The notes: generated from the letters alone by a model not told the origin. A stretch of DNA of 64,000 nucleotides from Oxyruncus cristatus (GCA_013399855.1 VXAY01001956.1:1-64000), one strand, 5' to 3'; positions 1 to 12,666 are shown, counted from the stretch's first letter. Made by a program: numbers and translations.

Positions 1-3000
1 CTTCCATATGTTCTACACAAAATGTTTATACATTCACAACTCAAAAATGCCTGAAGGAAGAAACTTCAAACTTCATCTCAGCAATTTCCGAGTCATCATT
101 AATTTTCCCACCTCTTTTCTATATATTAATGAGACTAATTTCTCTTTTTTATTCCATTTTCTTTTTATATAAGAGCCTTTTTAGCACCCTTCCTTCCATA
201 TCCTTGGGATATTATTCCACATGTAAAGACATGCTGTCTAAGCTATAATATGCAGACCTCAGAGTAAATAAATCAAAGCAACAAACAAATTAAATCACTG
301 GGTAATTCTTAAAGAGTTTAAAAATGTGCCCCAAATTGCCTTTGTCTCCAGTTGCAGCACCACATGTGCCAATGTGAGTATGAGTTCTTGACTGGAGTCC
401 TAGTATCAGCTAAAATGATTTCTTTCTACCTTAAGAAAAATAAATGTCCAGTTATCCTTTGTGATAATACTTGAGACCTTTCCTGAAATTAATTTAAATA
501 GCTGTGGTTCCCTTGAAGTTCACAAAGAACCTATTTTCGGTTCTATTTAATAATGGAAAGTTCTCTTTAGAGCAGGAATTCAGCATTTTCAGGAAAAGAA
601 AAAAAAAAAAACACAGGACTCATTTGTGGTATAACTTTGTCCCACACTTGCAGATTTAACATCAGCAAAGAATATCACAGCACCCCTGCATTTTGGATGG
701 ATAATGACAAAGATGATGCCAATGCACCCAGCCAGGGCCACTGTACCTCTGCTCACTTCATGAGCTGTTGCTAAGAAGTACCCTGCAGTCTGGGATGTTT
801 GGAGAACTCAAGTCTTTCATGCATTTATCTGTAAGGCCAAGTCTTGCTTAGCCTCAGCAGTTGTGCAGGCTTAGGTTCTTCAAATAAGATGCTTCTTGGA
901 CTAATCTGTCGCTTATGCAGCGTATGTGACAGAGCCAAAAAGTACCATCACACTTCACAGCTTCGCTTTCTGTAAAGATGCTTCGGTTTCCTCCTTGAAG
1001 TTCAGTATATGATGAGGAGATAAATTAAAAATTGTTCTGCTGACTTTCACATATATGCCACTTTTCCATGCACGAGCATGCTCAGAACAGCACCACATAG
1101 ACACCACCTGTAAAACACATATCTTGTCATTTGATCTTAACTCCTTGTTTTCCAGTATGTGTTTAGACACATTGCCAAAGACAGTATCTGAATTATACAG
1201 TTGATTCCAAGTGGCACTTTATTACAGATTACAGGGTGCAAGTGCATCTTCTGGCATGGTATAATCTGACACAGCTCCTGGATCAGTCAGACCATTTAGG
1301 ATTATAATTCTTCAGATTACTGCTGAGGTCCAAACTCGTCATTAGCTATCCAAACTGAGAGCAAAGTTTCATGTACTCACTTCAAGTCAGTGCAGCAAAC
1401 AGGAGGATAAAGAAGGCTTACCTATTTCATAACTTTCTGATTGTGGATATGCAGTGCCTTTTGGAAAATAAATGGCTCCCTGATTAGGAAAAATTAAAAT
1501 TGAAAGGAGAGAATAATATGTAGTAGACACACTAATGCTAAGTTATGCCACAGTGCATGTGAGGATCCAAGTTTTCAGGCTAGACTGGTTTTCAGAACTG
1601 TGGTGTGACTAAAATCCAATTTTGGGTGAGTGCGCTACTCACTGATTCACTTTAGGCACACAGGCCAGTAGATACATATTCCGTCCCTTACGTTTAAATT
1701 TTACTGCAGTTGTGCACGCACTCATGGCAACTGCATATGCCAGCTGGACACACAAATGCTTACACCATTCTGAAGAATCTGGGTCTTAACATGTTGTGAA
1801 ACAAGACAGAATACTAACCAGTATTCTGTAAGCCCACAGTGCACTGCTGGGCAAGAAGTCTCTGTATTGCGTTGAAGCATTGTCTACCCCTATCTCCCTG
1901 TCACCAGACTCTACAACTTCACAAGCATTTGGAGTAAAATGAAATGATACCCAAAAGGCATTGTAACAGAACCCCTGTGAATCTGAACAATTAAAACAAT
2001 TCTTTTGAGGATGAGCTCTACTGAGGAGATGCCACAATTTACAGAGCTCTTAAAATTCCAGTGTTTGCATGATGGCATAGCATTTTCTGTATTGGACAAA
2101 GACAATGCATTGAAATTTGCAAGGTGCATGAGATGGGCATTACTTCCCAAATCCTCATTGTATTTGCACAACCTATGTGAGCCTAGTTTAAAGCGTATTT
2201 TTAGCTTTTCGGCTCATCTTTTCTACTTAGATTGCTACTAAGAACTGAAGTCATGCTATCTCCGCTAACTCAAATGGTAACATTTAGACACTGACAATAC
2301 TACCAGCACCCCTTTAAGCAGAGCCCAGTGAATGCTCCTGAATCAGCAGTGTATGTGCCAGCTGGACAGAATAAGGTCATTTCTCTCCCTCACATCTCTT
2401 TCACAGCAAGTAATTGCTCAAAGAAGCAAGCCTCACTTGATGTTCTTGTAGTCAAGAAATCGCTGCCAGTTATTGCAGCTGTGAATGATCCCAGACCAGA
2501 CTGCAGAAGGCTCCCGAAGCCAGTCCCACAGCCACGTATCGGGTGCAGTGTGTAGAGGTTATAACACCGGTGGCCTAACAGTGTCATAAAGAGAGAAGAC
2601 TGGGTGATGAGTGACACGCTCGTTCCTTCTGCGTGGTGAGACTTACAGTTAGAGATGATTCAGTTAGGGAGTATGTCAGTAGAGAGTTTTTCATCTTGTT
2701 AAAGAAAGCAGTCTTCCTTCCTATTGGATACCTACAGGCAGTCTCTAGAGAGATGACTTCTTCCCAGTGCTGCACAGGATCCCACTGCTTGCTGTGCTGG
2801 GAGGAATGTGTCAGAACTAATCTTACAATAACAAGTTGCACTAACTGCTGACATGAATCTTGGCACTGACGTAAGCCTGAGTTGTTTAATTAGTATTTAT
2901 GAAAGATGAAGCGATACCGTTCTTCAAAAAATGGTAACATTCTGTTATCTTAATCTCTTATCATAAACTGATTTCAACCAAACTAAGATTACTTGGGAAG

Positions 3001-4275
3001 GGGAACAGTTACCTACAATTCAATAAAGTAGAGAAGGGATTTTGGAAGTGCAGCATTATGAAGAAGTAAATACATAAGCTTTGGCTTCATGGTATTTATT
3101 TCATATTTAGCTTTTCATTAAAAAAAATAATTTTGAGATAAAAACTCAGCTCACTATTATGAATGCGTTCTGAAAAATAGGTGGCCGCCACCAGTCTTGT
3201 AATTTGTGACATTCCAGGAGTGGTGTATTCATTGATCACATTGGCAAAATAAGGATCAGTATTTAGTATCTCTCTAATCAAAAAAGAAACACTTCCATGA
3301 TTCAAAATGTAGAACTTCATCTTCATAGGCAGCATAAACTAATAAAAATACGTCCAATTAGTCTTTGGTAGATTTCTTTAAATTAATAATGCTAAATTCT
3401 TATAGATGGATAATAACGTGTACACACAGACACAATATATTCTTATACCCTCAAAGAAAATATCCATTAAGGAATTGTTATTGAGAAACTCCTGTGGACA
3501 TTTTCAGGGGGTTTTCTACTGCAATAGCATTGGCTCATGATAAATTCTGTTTATGGCTTCAAAAATGCTTAATTTCCCACAGTCAGATTGCTTTCTTCCA
3601 TTGAAAATCTGATGGGAAGTAGTTTGAATAAAGGGATGCTCAGCAACATTCCTCCACTGCTGTATTTTTCAAGCCAATTTGTGCATATCTCTAGGGAATG
3701 ACCAAGGGTGGGAAAAATCTGAGCATGAGTATTTAGCACAGTGATATTCTGTGTTAGCTCTTCTATGAATTTATATTTGCAATGAAGCAGACAGCTCCCA
3801 AATGCTGGACTTGCTCTTCCTTCAAACCCTTTTCTGACACCTATTTGTGTACAACAGAGGGGCTGCTGGAGGCCTTGCAGAAGGAAGTCTGATGTTATCA
3901 AAGTAAGTGTGTGTCTTTCTTTCCATGCCTCTCATTTTTCTTCCATACAGAAAGGGGAAAATCTGTGTTTGTCAAGTTTTTAAGTTTTTTTCAGGAGACT
4001 TTCCTCATGCCTTCACTACCTCGATCAGTCTTGGTTCTTTACATTCAGGCTTCTGCACAATTTGTAAAATATCTGTCTCTCTCATTTCTGTGTTCCTTCC
4101 CAGTAGTCATCACTCTCCACCCATTTGGTGCAATTTAATCATGTGTTGAATTTTGTCTCCAGGTAAAGACTTTGTATTCAATAAGAGATTGGTTTTGCTT
4201 TAATATGTGTCCACAATAAATGTTATATACACAGCACTGTTTTGATATTCCTTTATCCTAACTACATATCCCAGT
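1..4275. other. Unannotated AT-rich stretch
   Basis: No gene, RNA gene or recognisable repeat family was seen here. Open frames are short (up to about 110 codons) and carry no recognisable domain. The sequence is AT-rich with few CpG. A small GC-rich hyphenated palindrome (GGTGGC-C-GCCACC) lies at 3180-3192. The stretch is probably unique intergenic or intronic DNA. Confidence 0.6.
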
Positions 4276-4425
4276 GAAAGGATCATAGCATCATAGATTG
4301 TTTTGAGTAGGAAGGGACCTTTAAAGGCCATTTACTCCACCCTCCCCGACATGGGCGCGGACACCTTCCACTATACCAGGTTGTTCATAGTACCATCCAA
4401 CCTGGCCTTGAACATCACATCTTAC
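4276..4425 (-). mobile_element. CR1 LINE fragment, 3' end, minus strand
   Basis: The left edge carries degraded copies of the complement of the CR1 terminal octamer (ATCATAG units). The conserved block GGAAGGGACCTTTAAAGG follows, then the diagnostic stretches GACACCTTCCACTA at about 4360 and CCATCCAACCTGGCCTTGAA at about 4394. Their order is that of the 3' region of avian CR1 read in reverse, so the element is inserted on the minus strand. Similarity fades after about 4425, so the copy is 5'-truncated, as is usual for CR1. No coding capacity remains. The identification rests on remembered family consensus; the edges are uncertain by some tens of bases. Confidence 0.9.
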
Positions 4426-5555
4426 TTTCCTCTGAAAGCCCACCAAGTCTCTTTCATCCCACTGCTGTGTAGCTGGTTTCTCATTAAAGTCATTGTCTGC
4501 TCTCCAGCTTCCCTCAGTGGGCTGGGAACCACAATGCTCTCATGATTCATCCATTCTCCATCTTTTGTTAAAGATCCTTCCCTTCCATAAAATGCCTCAC
4601 ACTTACATCCATACTGTCCACATCATATATTTAGCCTCTTCATGCTGATCCACAACCTACTCAACCAGTCAGGCACAGTCCATTTCCATTTCTATCAGTG
4701 ACTTTAAAATGCCTTAGAGCCAAATACAGACATACACACATGTCTAAGATGTGACAGAAAGGCGAAGACTTCATGCATGAGAGCACAATACAACATAGAG
4801 TTGAATATGGCCTCTTTACCTCTTTATTGAGACCTGCTTGCACCTGAGGTGATGTTTCAGGTATGAAAAACAGTCCTTTAGCCAAGGAGAGAACACCAAA
4901 GGGCCTACACCAAGATACTTCCCTGCTCCTTGCTGTTAGACTGATACCAAAGGAAGCAGGGCCAGCACTGAACATACCCCATCTAGATTTTTATCACCAA
5001 AAGGTAGGAAGAGTTTAAGATGAATGCACAGAGGAAAAGTTTAGTTCTCACTGATCACAGAAAGAGACTGTTGAGTGCTGCAGCATTGGTAGGCCTAGGA
5101 ACAGAACTATTTGTTATATGTATTTCTGCCCTGCACTACTTTTTCAGACTCTCCCCCACCTCTGATTCACAGAGGGTAAAAATCTATCATAACCCTGGAA
5201 TTTAAGTCATTTTCTGGCATCTCAGGGGTTTAGCAGCAACATCCTGTTCAATCCCAAATGATGTGGGAAAGCCTGTACAGAGACAAGGCAATGGACCAGT
5301 GGCCTCTAGCTGTGGGGTTAGGAACCCATTTCACTTATTTGACAGCCTTCTACACCAAGACTCAGAGCATCAAGAGCCTCTCAAAGTCCTCCTGGGTTGG
5401 TACAGCTTTCTGCCACCCCCAAACAGGCGGGTGGTTGTCAGGCACAATCTGGCCTGGACTGTTTTTCATTGTATAAAGTTGCTATGGTATCACCAATTAA
5501 AAATTCTAAAAAATAATCTGCATCTGTACAGCATGCTAAAATAACCTACCAAATG
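4426..5555. other. Unannotated stretch
   Basis: No gene or recognised repeat was seen. The first 150 bases next to the CR1 fragment could be more diverged CR1, but I could not align them. Short open frames on both strands lack recognisable motifs. Confidence 0.5.
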
Positions 5556-5559
5556 ACAC

Positions 5560-5752
5560 GTCCTTTCGTAGAAAGCGAGTCTACTAATTGCTGAGGGGCA
5601 GATTCCTCCACCCTTCCTCTCGCTGAACAGTGCCTTCAAGCTGCAAATACTCCCACTGCTTTCAGCATTTGCCAAGCCTAAGTTTTCCACAGAAACCATG
5701 AGTCAGGCTCCAAAAATCAGGAGACAGGCTTAAAAAATCATGAGATTTAACT
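5560..5752 (+). repeat. Possible ancient amniote dispersed repeat with tandem tail
   Basis: The segment around 5595-5665 (GGGGCAGATTC, then a CACCCTTCC-type block and a GCTGAACAGT-type block) resembles from memory a dispersed, partly palindromic element common in bird, crocodile and turtle DNA. Two diverged copies of a roughly 21-bp unit follow at 5711-5731 and 5732-5752, each built on AAAAATCAKGAGA. The family name is not known to me and divergence is high, so this is a tentative call. It could instead be unique sequence with a chance local duplication. Confidence 0.35.
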
Positions 5753-5997
5753 ATAGCAGGTGAAGTATTTTGCCCTAACGATGGATTTGGCAGAGCAAGC
5801 CTTAGGCATAAGAGTCAACCTCACAGCTAAAAGCAGGTGATCAGCAGCTTCAGCAGAGGGATCCCAGGCACATCTGAAAAGATGCGGTCTAACACTTCAA
5901 AAGCTTTTTATTATTGTCTAGCAGAAGGAAACTGAGATCCTAGTTTCCCTTATCATTTTCTTCTCTTACCTTTTTTTATATTTCCCCCACTTTAATC

Positions 5998-6018
5998 TTT
6001 TTTTTTTTTTTTTTTTTT
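5998..6018. repeat. Poly(T) tract, 21 bases
   Basis: This is an uninterrupted run of 21 T, set in a pyrimidine-rich stretch from about 5940 to 6035. It could be the poly(A) tail of an old minus-strand retrocopy whose body lies to the right. However, no AATAAA complement is adjacent and no parent gene is recognised, so a simple homopolymer is more likely. Confidence 0.8.
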
Positions 6019-8130
6019 CTGTTTCTCCACTTTTTTTCCAAATGTGTTTTAGTAGATTGGTCATTGCAGGAAGAAGATGAAAGCCAAGACGCAGATAGCA
6101 AGGCAGTTATGGGCCCCAGGGGTCTGACAAAGCCATGGATGACTAAGATAGCCTGTGAAGGCAGCACCAGCCCACCCCGGGAGAGGAGGATTTGCTGACC
6201 AGAAGGCAGAGCCTGACATACGCCAGTGACCTGGTGGGCCTGAGCAAGGGGAAAGTGTCTGATTTTACAAAGTTTCGGTTTCCCCTCACTGACCCATTGG
6301 CTTATCAAGGACTTGAGATAAAAATGACCCAAAAAATAAACTTCAGTCAACGGCACGTGAGATCACAAATTCAGAACCTGTTTTGCCTCTTCCATCTCAC
6401 AAGCTCCTCCTTCACAGTCAAGGACTCGAGCTCATGTCCCCGACTGAGCACTGCTCACAGATGCTGGGCTCTGGGCACACCTACAGGCCATACGGGCCCT
6501 GACTGACCTGCACTGGCCTTTCTTTCATGGCTGAGGGGCTCCATGTACCCTTTGCTGCAGCCCGAGCTGTGACACTTGGTAGGCTTGTCCTTAGCTGCCC
6601 TTCTGACCCTGGCCTACTGTCTGCTCCTCCTCGGTGCAAAGGTCAGTGTCTGTCTTCAGTGATGTCACTGTTCCTGCCTTTATGCTGCCCACCTCCATGT
6701 CAGCTGGGAGACAGACAGGCTCATGTTATACCATGGAGCCACCTGAAATTAACCCTGGGCTGACCCCATGTCAGGAGTCCAAAGGAAGCTCTGCAGCAAC
6801 CATGGACAGTAGAGCTGAGGGACATTACTCCTTCTCTGATGACAGTCACAAACACAGCAAGTACTACATGCTGAACATGCAGACAAATGAGAGGACTGAT
6901 TTAGACCTGGTCAGACCTTACGCAATGAGAGCCTCCCACTTCACTTACTTCCTCCCACCGTTGTGAGCCTTTTCACACCCATATGTATTCCCAGCCATCT
7001 TTTATTCCTTCCACCAGAATAGTGAGCTAGAAAATGGTAGTGCCCAGAAAACAAGACCTTGGCACATTTCCTCTTCAACTCAGAAATTTCATCTTCCCCA
7101 CAGAGAAAAAGCCTGAAAGCTCTGCAGCATCAGCTTGTCAATGAGGAACAATTTAGCTTCAAGAAATTATCAGCACTGATTAATTTCATGAAGTTTGAAA
7201 GCAAAGCCCAGAAACAAGTGTGATCACATAAGTTTTACAACGTGAAAAGATACAAGCATTTGTGCATGTTCCTGTTATAAGCTTTCTACCTATTAATTTG
7301 ACTAATTAAATGCGTATTTTATTTCATAGGAGTTTATTACATTTTGGTCACAAACATGTCAGTTGTAGCCTTTACACAAGGGAACAAACAAGTCCCAAAA
7401 GGCACCTGGAATTTGGCAAGAAAAATGGGGGTTTATAATGTCATAAGATTAGAAAGCTGCCGCTAAGTATGATGGAATAGAAAGACTTAGGTCATTTCCA
7501 AAAAGAAAATATTAGTTCTTTTTTTTTTTCAAAATGGGTGTTCAGAAGAACTAAGTGAATAACTGTCTGTCTGGGTGCTGTAAGTGGAAACATGTCTAGA
7601 TGCTATAAATTTAGAGATGAATTATCTTTCTTTATAACATGTATAAGAAAAGTACAGAAAAGATGCTCCATCTCAAGAAAAGTCCATATAAGCGGAATCA
7701 GCTTCCCTATGAGGAAATAATTACTGCAAGCTGCAAAAATAGAAATAAAATCTCTGACGAATGGCTGGTGTATGAATTCCTGTTACAGTTTATTTATGCA
7801 GACAATATAGTGTCTGGGATGAAGCAGCTCTGTTGGCAGAACAAGCATGAGCCACTGTATGTGGGCTCTCAGAGCACTGCATGGGAGTGTTTACTTCAGC
7901 TCTCCTGGAACCATGGAGAAGTGACGTTACCATGCTAGAGCCTGAAATAAGCAGTGATACCGCCAGCACCAAGAGAAAGCTGAGCGTGTGGCTGAGATCT
8001 TCGTCATCTGACAAAAAAAACCCAACCCTAAACAAGCTAAGAGAAAAAAAAGTACTTGAAACCTCTTCCTAAACAGATCTCACTAAACTCACAGAGGAGC
8101 TGCTAGACTCAGTCACTCCCATTTTGCCCC
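6019..8130. other. Unannotated stretch, locally less AT-rich
   Basis: Bases from about 6100 to 6970 are richer in GC than the surroundings and hold several overlapping open frames of 78-110 codons (for example 6192-6506 and 6634-6966, plus strand). None shows a domain or sequence I recognise. The stretch 7140-7330 is AT-rich with several TAAT cores. No gene could be supported. Confidence 0.5.
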
Positions 8131-8135
8131 TGTGA

Positions 8136-8177
8136 TACCTGTAGTGTGGTACCTGTGATATAATACCTGTAATGTTT
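8136..8177. repeat. 14-bp tandem repeat, three copies
   Basis: The heptamer TACCTGT recurs at 8136, 8150 and 8164 with exact 14-bp spacing, and the bases between follow the pattern RRTRTRR. The array is short and the spacer positions are degenerate. It lies about 500 bp from the LTR-like block at 8660-9205. No function can be assigned. Confidence 0.75.
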
Positions 8178-8659
8178 TCTGCAGGACAGAGCAAACCGTA
8201 ACTATTTGCCTCTTCATGTTTGTATGTTTATATTGCCTTATTCTTCTAAATAACAGTTCAAATTGTACTGGATGTTGTCAAAAAACACAGTAATCTTTTT
8301 CTAATCTAAAGGATGAATCTCAAAAAAGTTATTAAATACGACCGCTTTTACATCTGGAAGACAAGCCGATGTATTCTGTTAGAAGATACCATCAGTAGGC
8401 CTTCTCATAGCCCTATTGCTCAGAACAGTCACAAATTCAAAAGAGGAGGAAATGCATGTACACAGGCACTAGTGAAGCTGTGGCACATGACTGTGAAAGA
8501 GCAGACCCTGGAGAGGCTGTCAGCATGCTGCACTTGCTGTGCATCGCCCATCCACAGCAGCATCACACTGCTCTTGAGTTATCCCACTGAGCTCTGCCTG
8601 TTCTCACTGCACCTGTGGGCTTGTGGACAGGTGTTGGTTAAGACCAGCCTTGGAAGAAA

Positions 8660-9205
8660 AGTGTGAACACCCGCTACAGGGAGACTACAGCGCAGCTGGA
8701 AAAAGAGAGAGCAAAGAGGGACAGACAGAGAAAGGGGAGCTGTGAGAGCACAAATGAGTAATGCTGCACTGTCCCCCTATGAGAGGAATTCCCCACCAGT
8801 GATAATACAATTCTTTGAAACCAATGGACCAGGACTGCAGGTGCTGGGAACCTCCAGTAGTTAGACTGTAGTCCTTATGCTGGAGGAGGAATGCTCCCCC
8901 TGGTTCCCTCTCCATGTGGTCCCTAGAGCCCCAATGCAGGACACAGGGACCACACCGCAAGATGAGCAGGAAAGAGGATTTGTTGTTGTAGAATCCAGAT
9001 ACTTATAGGTTTTGGGACATTAGCATACATCCAATCAGGGAGCTGAGAACACCTTAGCCACCGCCCATAGGGGCAAGGTTTCACAGCCAATGGGGAAAGG
9101 TACAGGGGCCCAAAATGTACACACTGGTTATCCCGAAGGTATTCTGGGAAACACAGTGCTTCAGGTAAAAGGGGGCTTTGCAGGACTTACTTATACAGTA
9201 TCACA
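8660..9205 (-). promoter_or_regulatory. Promoter-like block, possible degraded LTR (minus strand)
   Basis: Read on the minus strand, this block has two inverted CCAAT boxes (plus-strand CCAATGGGG near 9088 and CCAATCAGGG at 9031-9040). A TATA-type box follows at 9001-9010 (ACCTATAAGT on the minus strand). Two inverted CCAAT boxes ahead of a TATA box is a layout seen in many retroviral LTRs, and the minus strand begins TGTGATAC at 9205. Against an LTR, no AATAAA was found at the expected distance downstream and no matching terminus was identified. The 91-codon open frame at 8685-8960 (minus) has no recognisable similarity. The block could instead be an unrelated promoter or chance motifs. Confidence 0.3.
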
Positions 9206-9339
9206 ATCAGTTTTTTAAAACAGGTTTGCTAATTAGCTTCAGAAGTCCATCTCTGGCAAGACTTCTTCCACTGTACATATTGTGGGTCAATTGCTACACA
9301 GGACAAGGACCAAACTCCAACCCATAGCCCACCTTTTTG

Positions 9340-9390
9340 GTCGTGCACCTCTTGAAGTAAATGGCAGAAAATCCATTGGCTTCAGGGAAA
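9340..9390. repeat. Imperfect inverted repeat, possible MITE-like remnant
   Basis: The arms at 9351-9364 and 9373-9386 are imperfect reverse complements (11 of 14 positions), separated by 8 bases. The arms resemble the CCATTGACTTCA-type core of palindromic repeats common in bird and reptile DNA. No target-site duplication or clear termini were seen, so the family assignment is tentative. Confidence 0.3.
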
Positions 9391-10055
9391 GAACATCGAT
9401 AGGAATCCATGCAGTTTTTTCCTCAGACACTAAGTCTCTGCAAAATCACAGTTTTCCTTTTCCTTAGTGTTCAGCTGTTGGGAGATTTTTCTATGTGTCC
9501 CAGTAACATATTTCTGAAGTGCCTCACACAAAACCTGAGCATGGCCAGAGAACAGCTGCTTGTGGGCCTGCAAGGCTTCCTGTGTATCCAGAGATGGGCT
9601 CAGCAGTGACACAGCTGAAGGAAGAGAGTTATCTGAACTATGTAAATCTTAGAAGTTTGCTGAAGTGATGTTTCATTCCCTTCCACTGGAGACATTTGGA
9701 GTCTTCCCAATGATTGTGCAACAACAGGACTGGCCTTTGGTGTTTGCTTAGACTATATATTTGTCCCCACAAAAGATATTGATACACCTCAAAATAGATG
9801 GTTATTTAAAATGTATTCTAAGGGGCAGATGACTGAAACAGACACAGCTGAGAAGAACAAATTGCATGTGCTTATTATTGTGACAAAATTATCAGTGTTG
9901 GGCAGTACAGTGGAAACTTACCAAAAATTCATGTGTCATGTTGAGGAGGAAGAAGGAGAGAAGAAGACATGGAAATAAATATCCCGATGCAGAATATGTT
10001 TTTTTCTGCCTTCAGATTCTATCATGGGGAAAAAAAACAAATGCAAGTGGAGGTG

Positions 10056-10152
10056 TCTACTTTTTCTGAAAAAAAGAAAAGAGGGACAAAAAAAAAACAA
10101 AACCAAAAAACCACCACCAACAAAACCCTCAAACAAACAAAACCCAAAAAGC
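10056..10152 (+). repeat. A-rich low-complexity tract
   Basis: This stretch consists mostly of A with scattered C (runs of AAAC, CAAA and CCACCACC type). It could be a diverged poly(A) tail from an old retroposon, but no body upstream was recognised. Long lysine-rich open frames across it are artefacts of composition. Confidence 0.7.
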
Positions 10153-10477
10153 ACTATGAGGAGGAATCATTTCATACATTTTTAAATTCAAATACTTTAC
10201 GATCCTGTTTTAACATCTCTGTGAGTTCTCCGAGTGCTGCTTTTGCCTTGTATGAATTTCTGGGTTTGTCGATATGTGCACTGAATATTGTTTTTAAAAT
10301 ACTCTGATTTGGCTTTGTTCAAAACTGGAAGGAATATTTCTTGGGGTAAAAAATAGGAATTGTATTAATCTTCAATTTATGAAGCTTTATAAAAGGATGA
10401 AAACATGCAGAATGTTTACTCTATGGCAGGAAAATGTGAGTTGATGCATTCTCATCAAATTTATCTATATTTTTAAA

Positions 10478-10544
10478 CAGTGTCTTCACTTGTAAAGGAG
10501 GAAATTCTAAACCAGTGTCTTCTCTGGTAAAAGAAGAAATTCTA
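10478..10544 (+). repeat. Short direct duplication, about 32 bp
   Basis: The segment at 10478-10510 is repeated at 10513-10544. Both start CAGTGTCTTC and end GAAATTCTA, with a few mismatches in the middle. The copies are nearly adjacent (start-to-start offset 35 bp), so this is a local tandem duplication. No function is implied. Confidence 0.8.
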
Positions 10545-12639
10545 TGAGGCTAGATATTACGTACATGCTGAAACAGATGTCAGTAACTGTTGTAAAAGCC
10601 GTTTTTTGCCTCTTAGAGATCCAAAACACAGCTATTTTTTGGAGAGTGAAAAATCTTTACAGTATCTACAACAGGCATAAAAGCAATGGTAGCTGATAGC
10701 ATCAGCCAAAGCAGATAGAGTAGATGAATGGGTAGTGTCAGTGAATGTTAAATAATGATTCAGAGTAATTTACAATAAATTCGAAGCAACTGCAGTCTAA
10801 AACATGTAAGAGGGAAAGTAAAGGGTCACTTCTCAATCATATAGGTATATATTCTTTTAGTTCCATGTACAGATATCTAATTATATGCATACAATAAATG
10901 TCAGTTATAAAATATTGTGCTTAGATGTGATGTAGAAATCCTTTTCAGGCACTAAACTATCATTTCTACTTCTCCAAGTATTCCTATTTTATTATTACTA
11001 TTAAAATTTCTCATGGAGTTTTTAAAAATTCCTGAGTTCATATATTTGCAAAGCATGGGATTTTGAATATATCCATTTTTTAGCCTTTTAATCATGCACT
11101 TATTATATGAATACATTTAGTCACCATGCATTGAAGAAAAAATATCTTTTTTGCACATATATCAATTATGAAACTTCATCTGGATCTTCAGAATTTCCTC
11201 TGAATCCTTTGTGACCTTACAGATGTGTAGTCTCAATTTGTTTGCTTATTTTTAACAACTTTTAGTAACAGAACAATGTATTATAATCAGCACATGAAGT
11301 GCTTTATCTGGAAAAACTCTAGCTTTTCACAGTATGAGTACAATGTTCCTTAAGGCATCTCTTGGTAAATGATATTAGTACTAATACCAAAACCTTTAGA
11401 CAGGAAGGCTGGGTTGATCCCTTCTTTTTACTCTAATGTTTACCATATGAACCCCATTCATTTCCAAGGGCCTTACCTTAACCACTAAGTAGTTTTACAT
11501 TTTTCCAAGACTATTGTTACAAATATGTAACATTTGACAGGACCAGTAAGAGAAATTACTGAGGTGAGTCTCAAGTGGCAAGAGGTATAATGGCAAGAGC
11601 AAGGTAAGCTATCCCACAAAAGCTCTTCGGAAGCCCATCCAGAGAGGACTTCAACTCCTTTAGAGCACTTTAGGATATTATAAGACACCACAGAACAAGA
11701 GGAATGTCAGCGTGCCCTTTGCTAACAAAAGAGCATCCATGGGAACAGCTAACACTGCTCCCATCACCTGTCCCGGCCCAAAAGGGATCATGTATGTACT
11801 AGGATTGTACATTCAATTAACTTAGTTGCACCTAGTCTCTGAGATAAAAGGTTTGAAACTGGCAGTACTGCTAAAACAGAGTGTATCTTCCCACCTATGG
11901 TAGGTCCTGGGTACACTCCAAGTCGCTTGCCTGGGCCAGCAGGGCTTAGATGTTTCATGGTGCTACAAAGGCACTGCAATGACGTCTTTAAAACATTTGG
12001 AAACTGGGGAAATATGAATGTCTTCAAGACTTATGGGGACTGACTGAGGGACAGTCTTCTGTACTTTGGAAACAGCTCCAGATGACTTTAAAATTAACTG
12101 GGAAATCCCAAAATTGTAGAGAATTCGTAATGATTGAGATAATGGACAGCTTATATAACATTATATGCACTTCTATCGATTCCTTTTGTATTACACTCAC
12201 GCAGCAAAATCACAAGGGCAAGAAAACACTGTTTCATCACTGTTGAGCTTTTCAGAGCTTCCAAAGCACAGACATTTTGCTTCTTGGAAGCATAGGTTTA
12301 TTGTGCTTTTTCCTAAAAGCTGAGATTGTGTCGCTGTGAGCTGCTACGTGGGTTGGTTAGGAAGCAAGTCAACACCTGGAGGAAACAGTAAAGGAGTCAT
12401 AATCCAGAGGTTGTTTCATGTTTTGTTTTTAGACAACAATATATTAAGAGAGACAAATGGTGAAATGCTGTAGGATGCAGCCGGGAGCTAAGGCCGCACA
12501 GGCTGGAATGGTGGGGTTGCACAAAGCAGATGAGAAATGAAAGTGTCTATTGAAGAGGTAATTTTAAGCACTGACCTTACACAATAGATAGAATGAGAGT
12601 AGGTGTTGTATTAATTTAAGAGAAGAATCTAGCCAAAAT
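10545..12639. other. Unannotated AT-rich stretch
   Basis: No gene or recognised repeat was seen. The region is strongly AT-rich, with few open frames over 70 codons. Confidence 0.55.
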
Positions 12640-12665
12640 AAAAAAAAAAAAGCTTTTTTTTTTTT
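12640..12665. repeat. Perfect 26-bp A/T palindrome
   Basis: Twelve A, then GC, then twelve T (the run continues to 13 T) form a perfect palindrome with a central AAGCTT. It can form a hairpin or cruciform and is prone to replication slippage. It may have arisen by joining a poly(A) and a poly(T) tract, for example where two retroposon tails meet, but no bodies are visible. Confidence 0.85.
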
Positions 12666-12666
12666 T

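Noticed and set aside
3841..3905. Possible plus-strand exon between an ACAACAG acceptor and GTAAGTG donor
   Set aside because: Weak pyrimidine tract and a very short frame; splice-like signals of this quality are common by chance.
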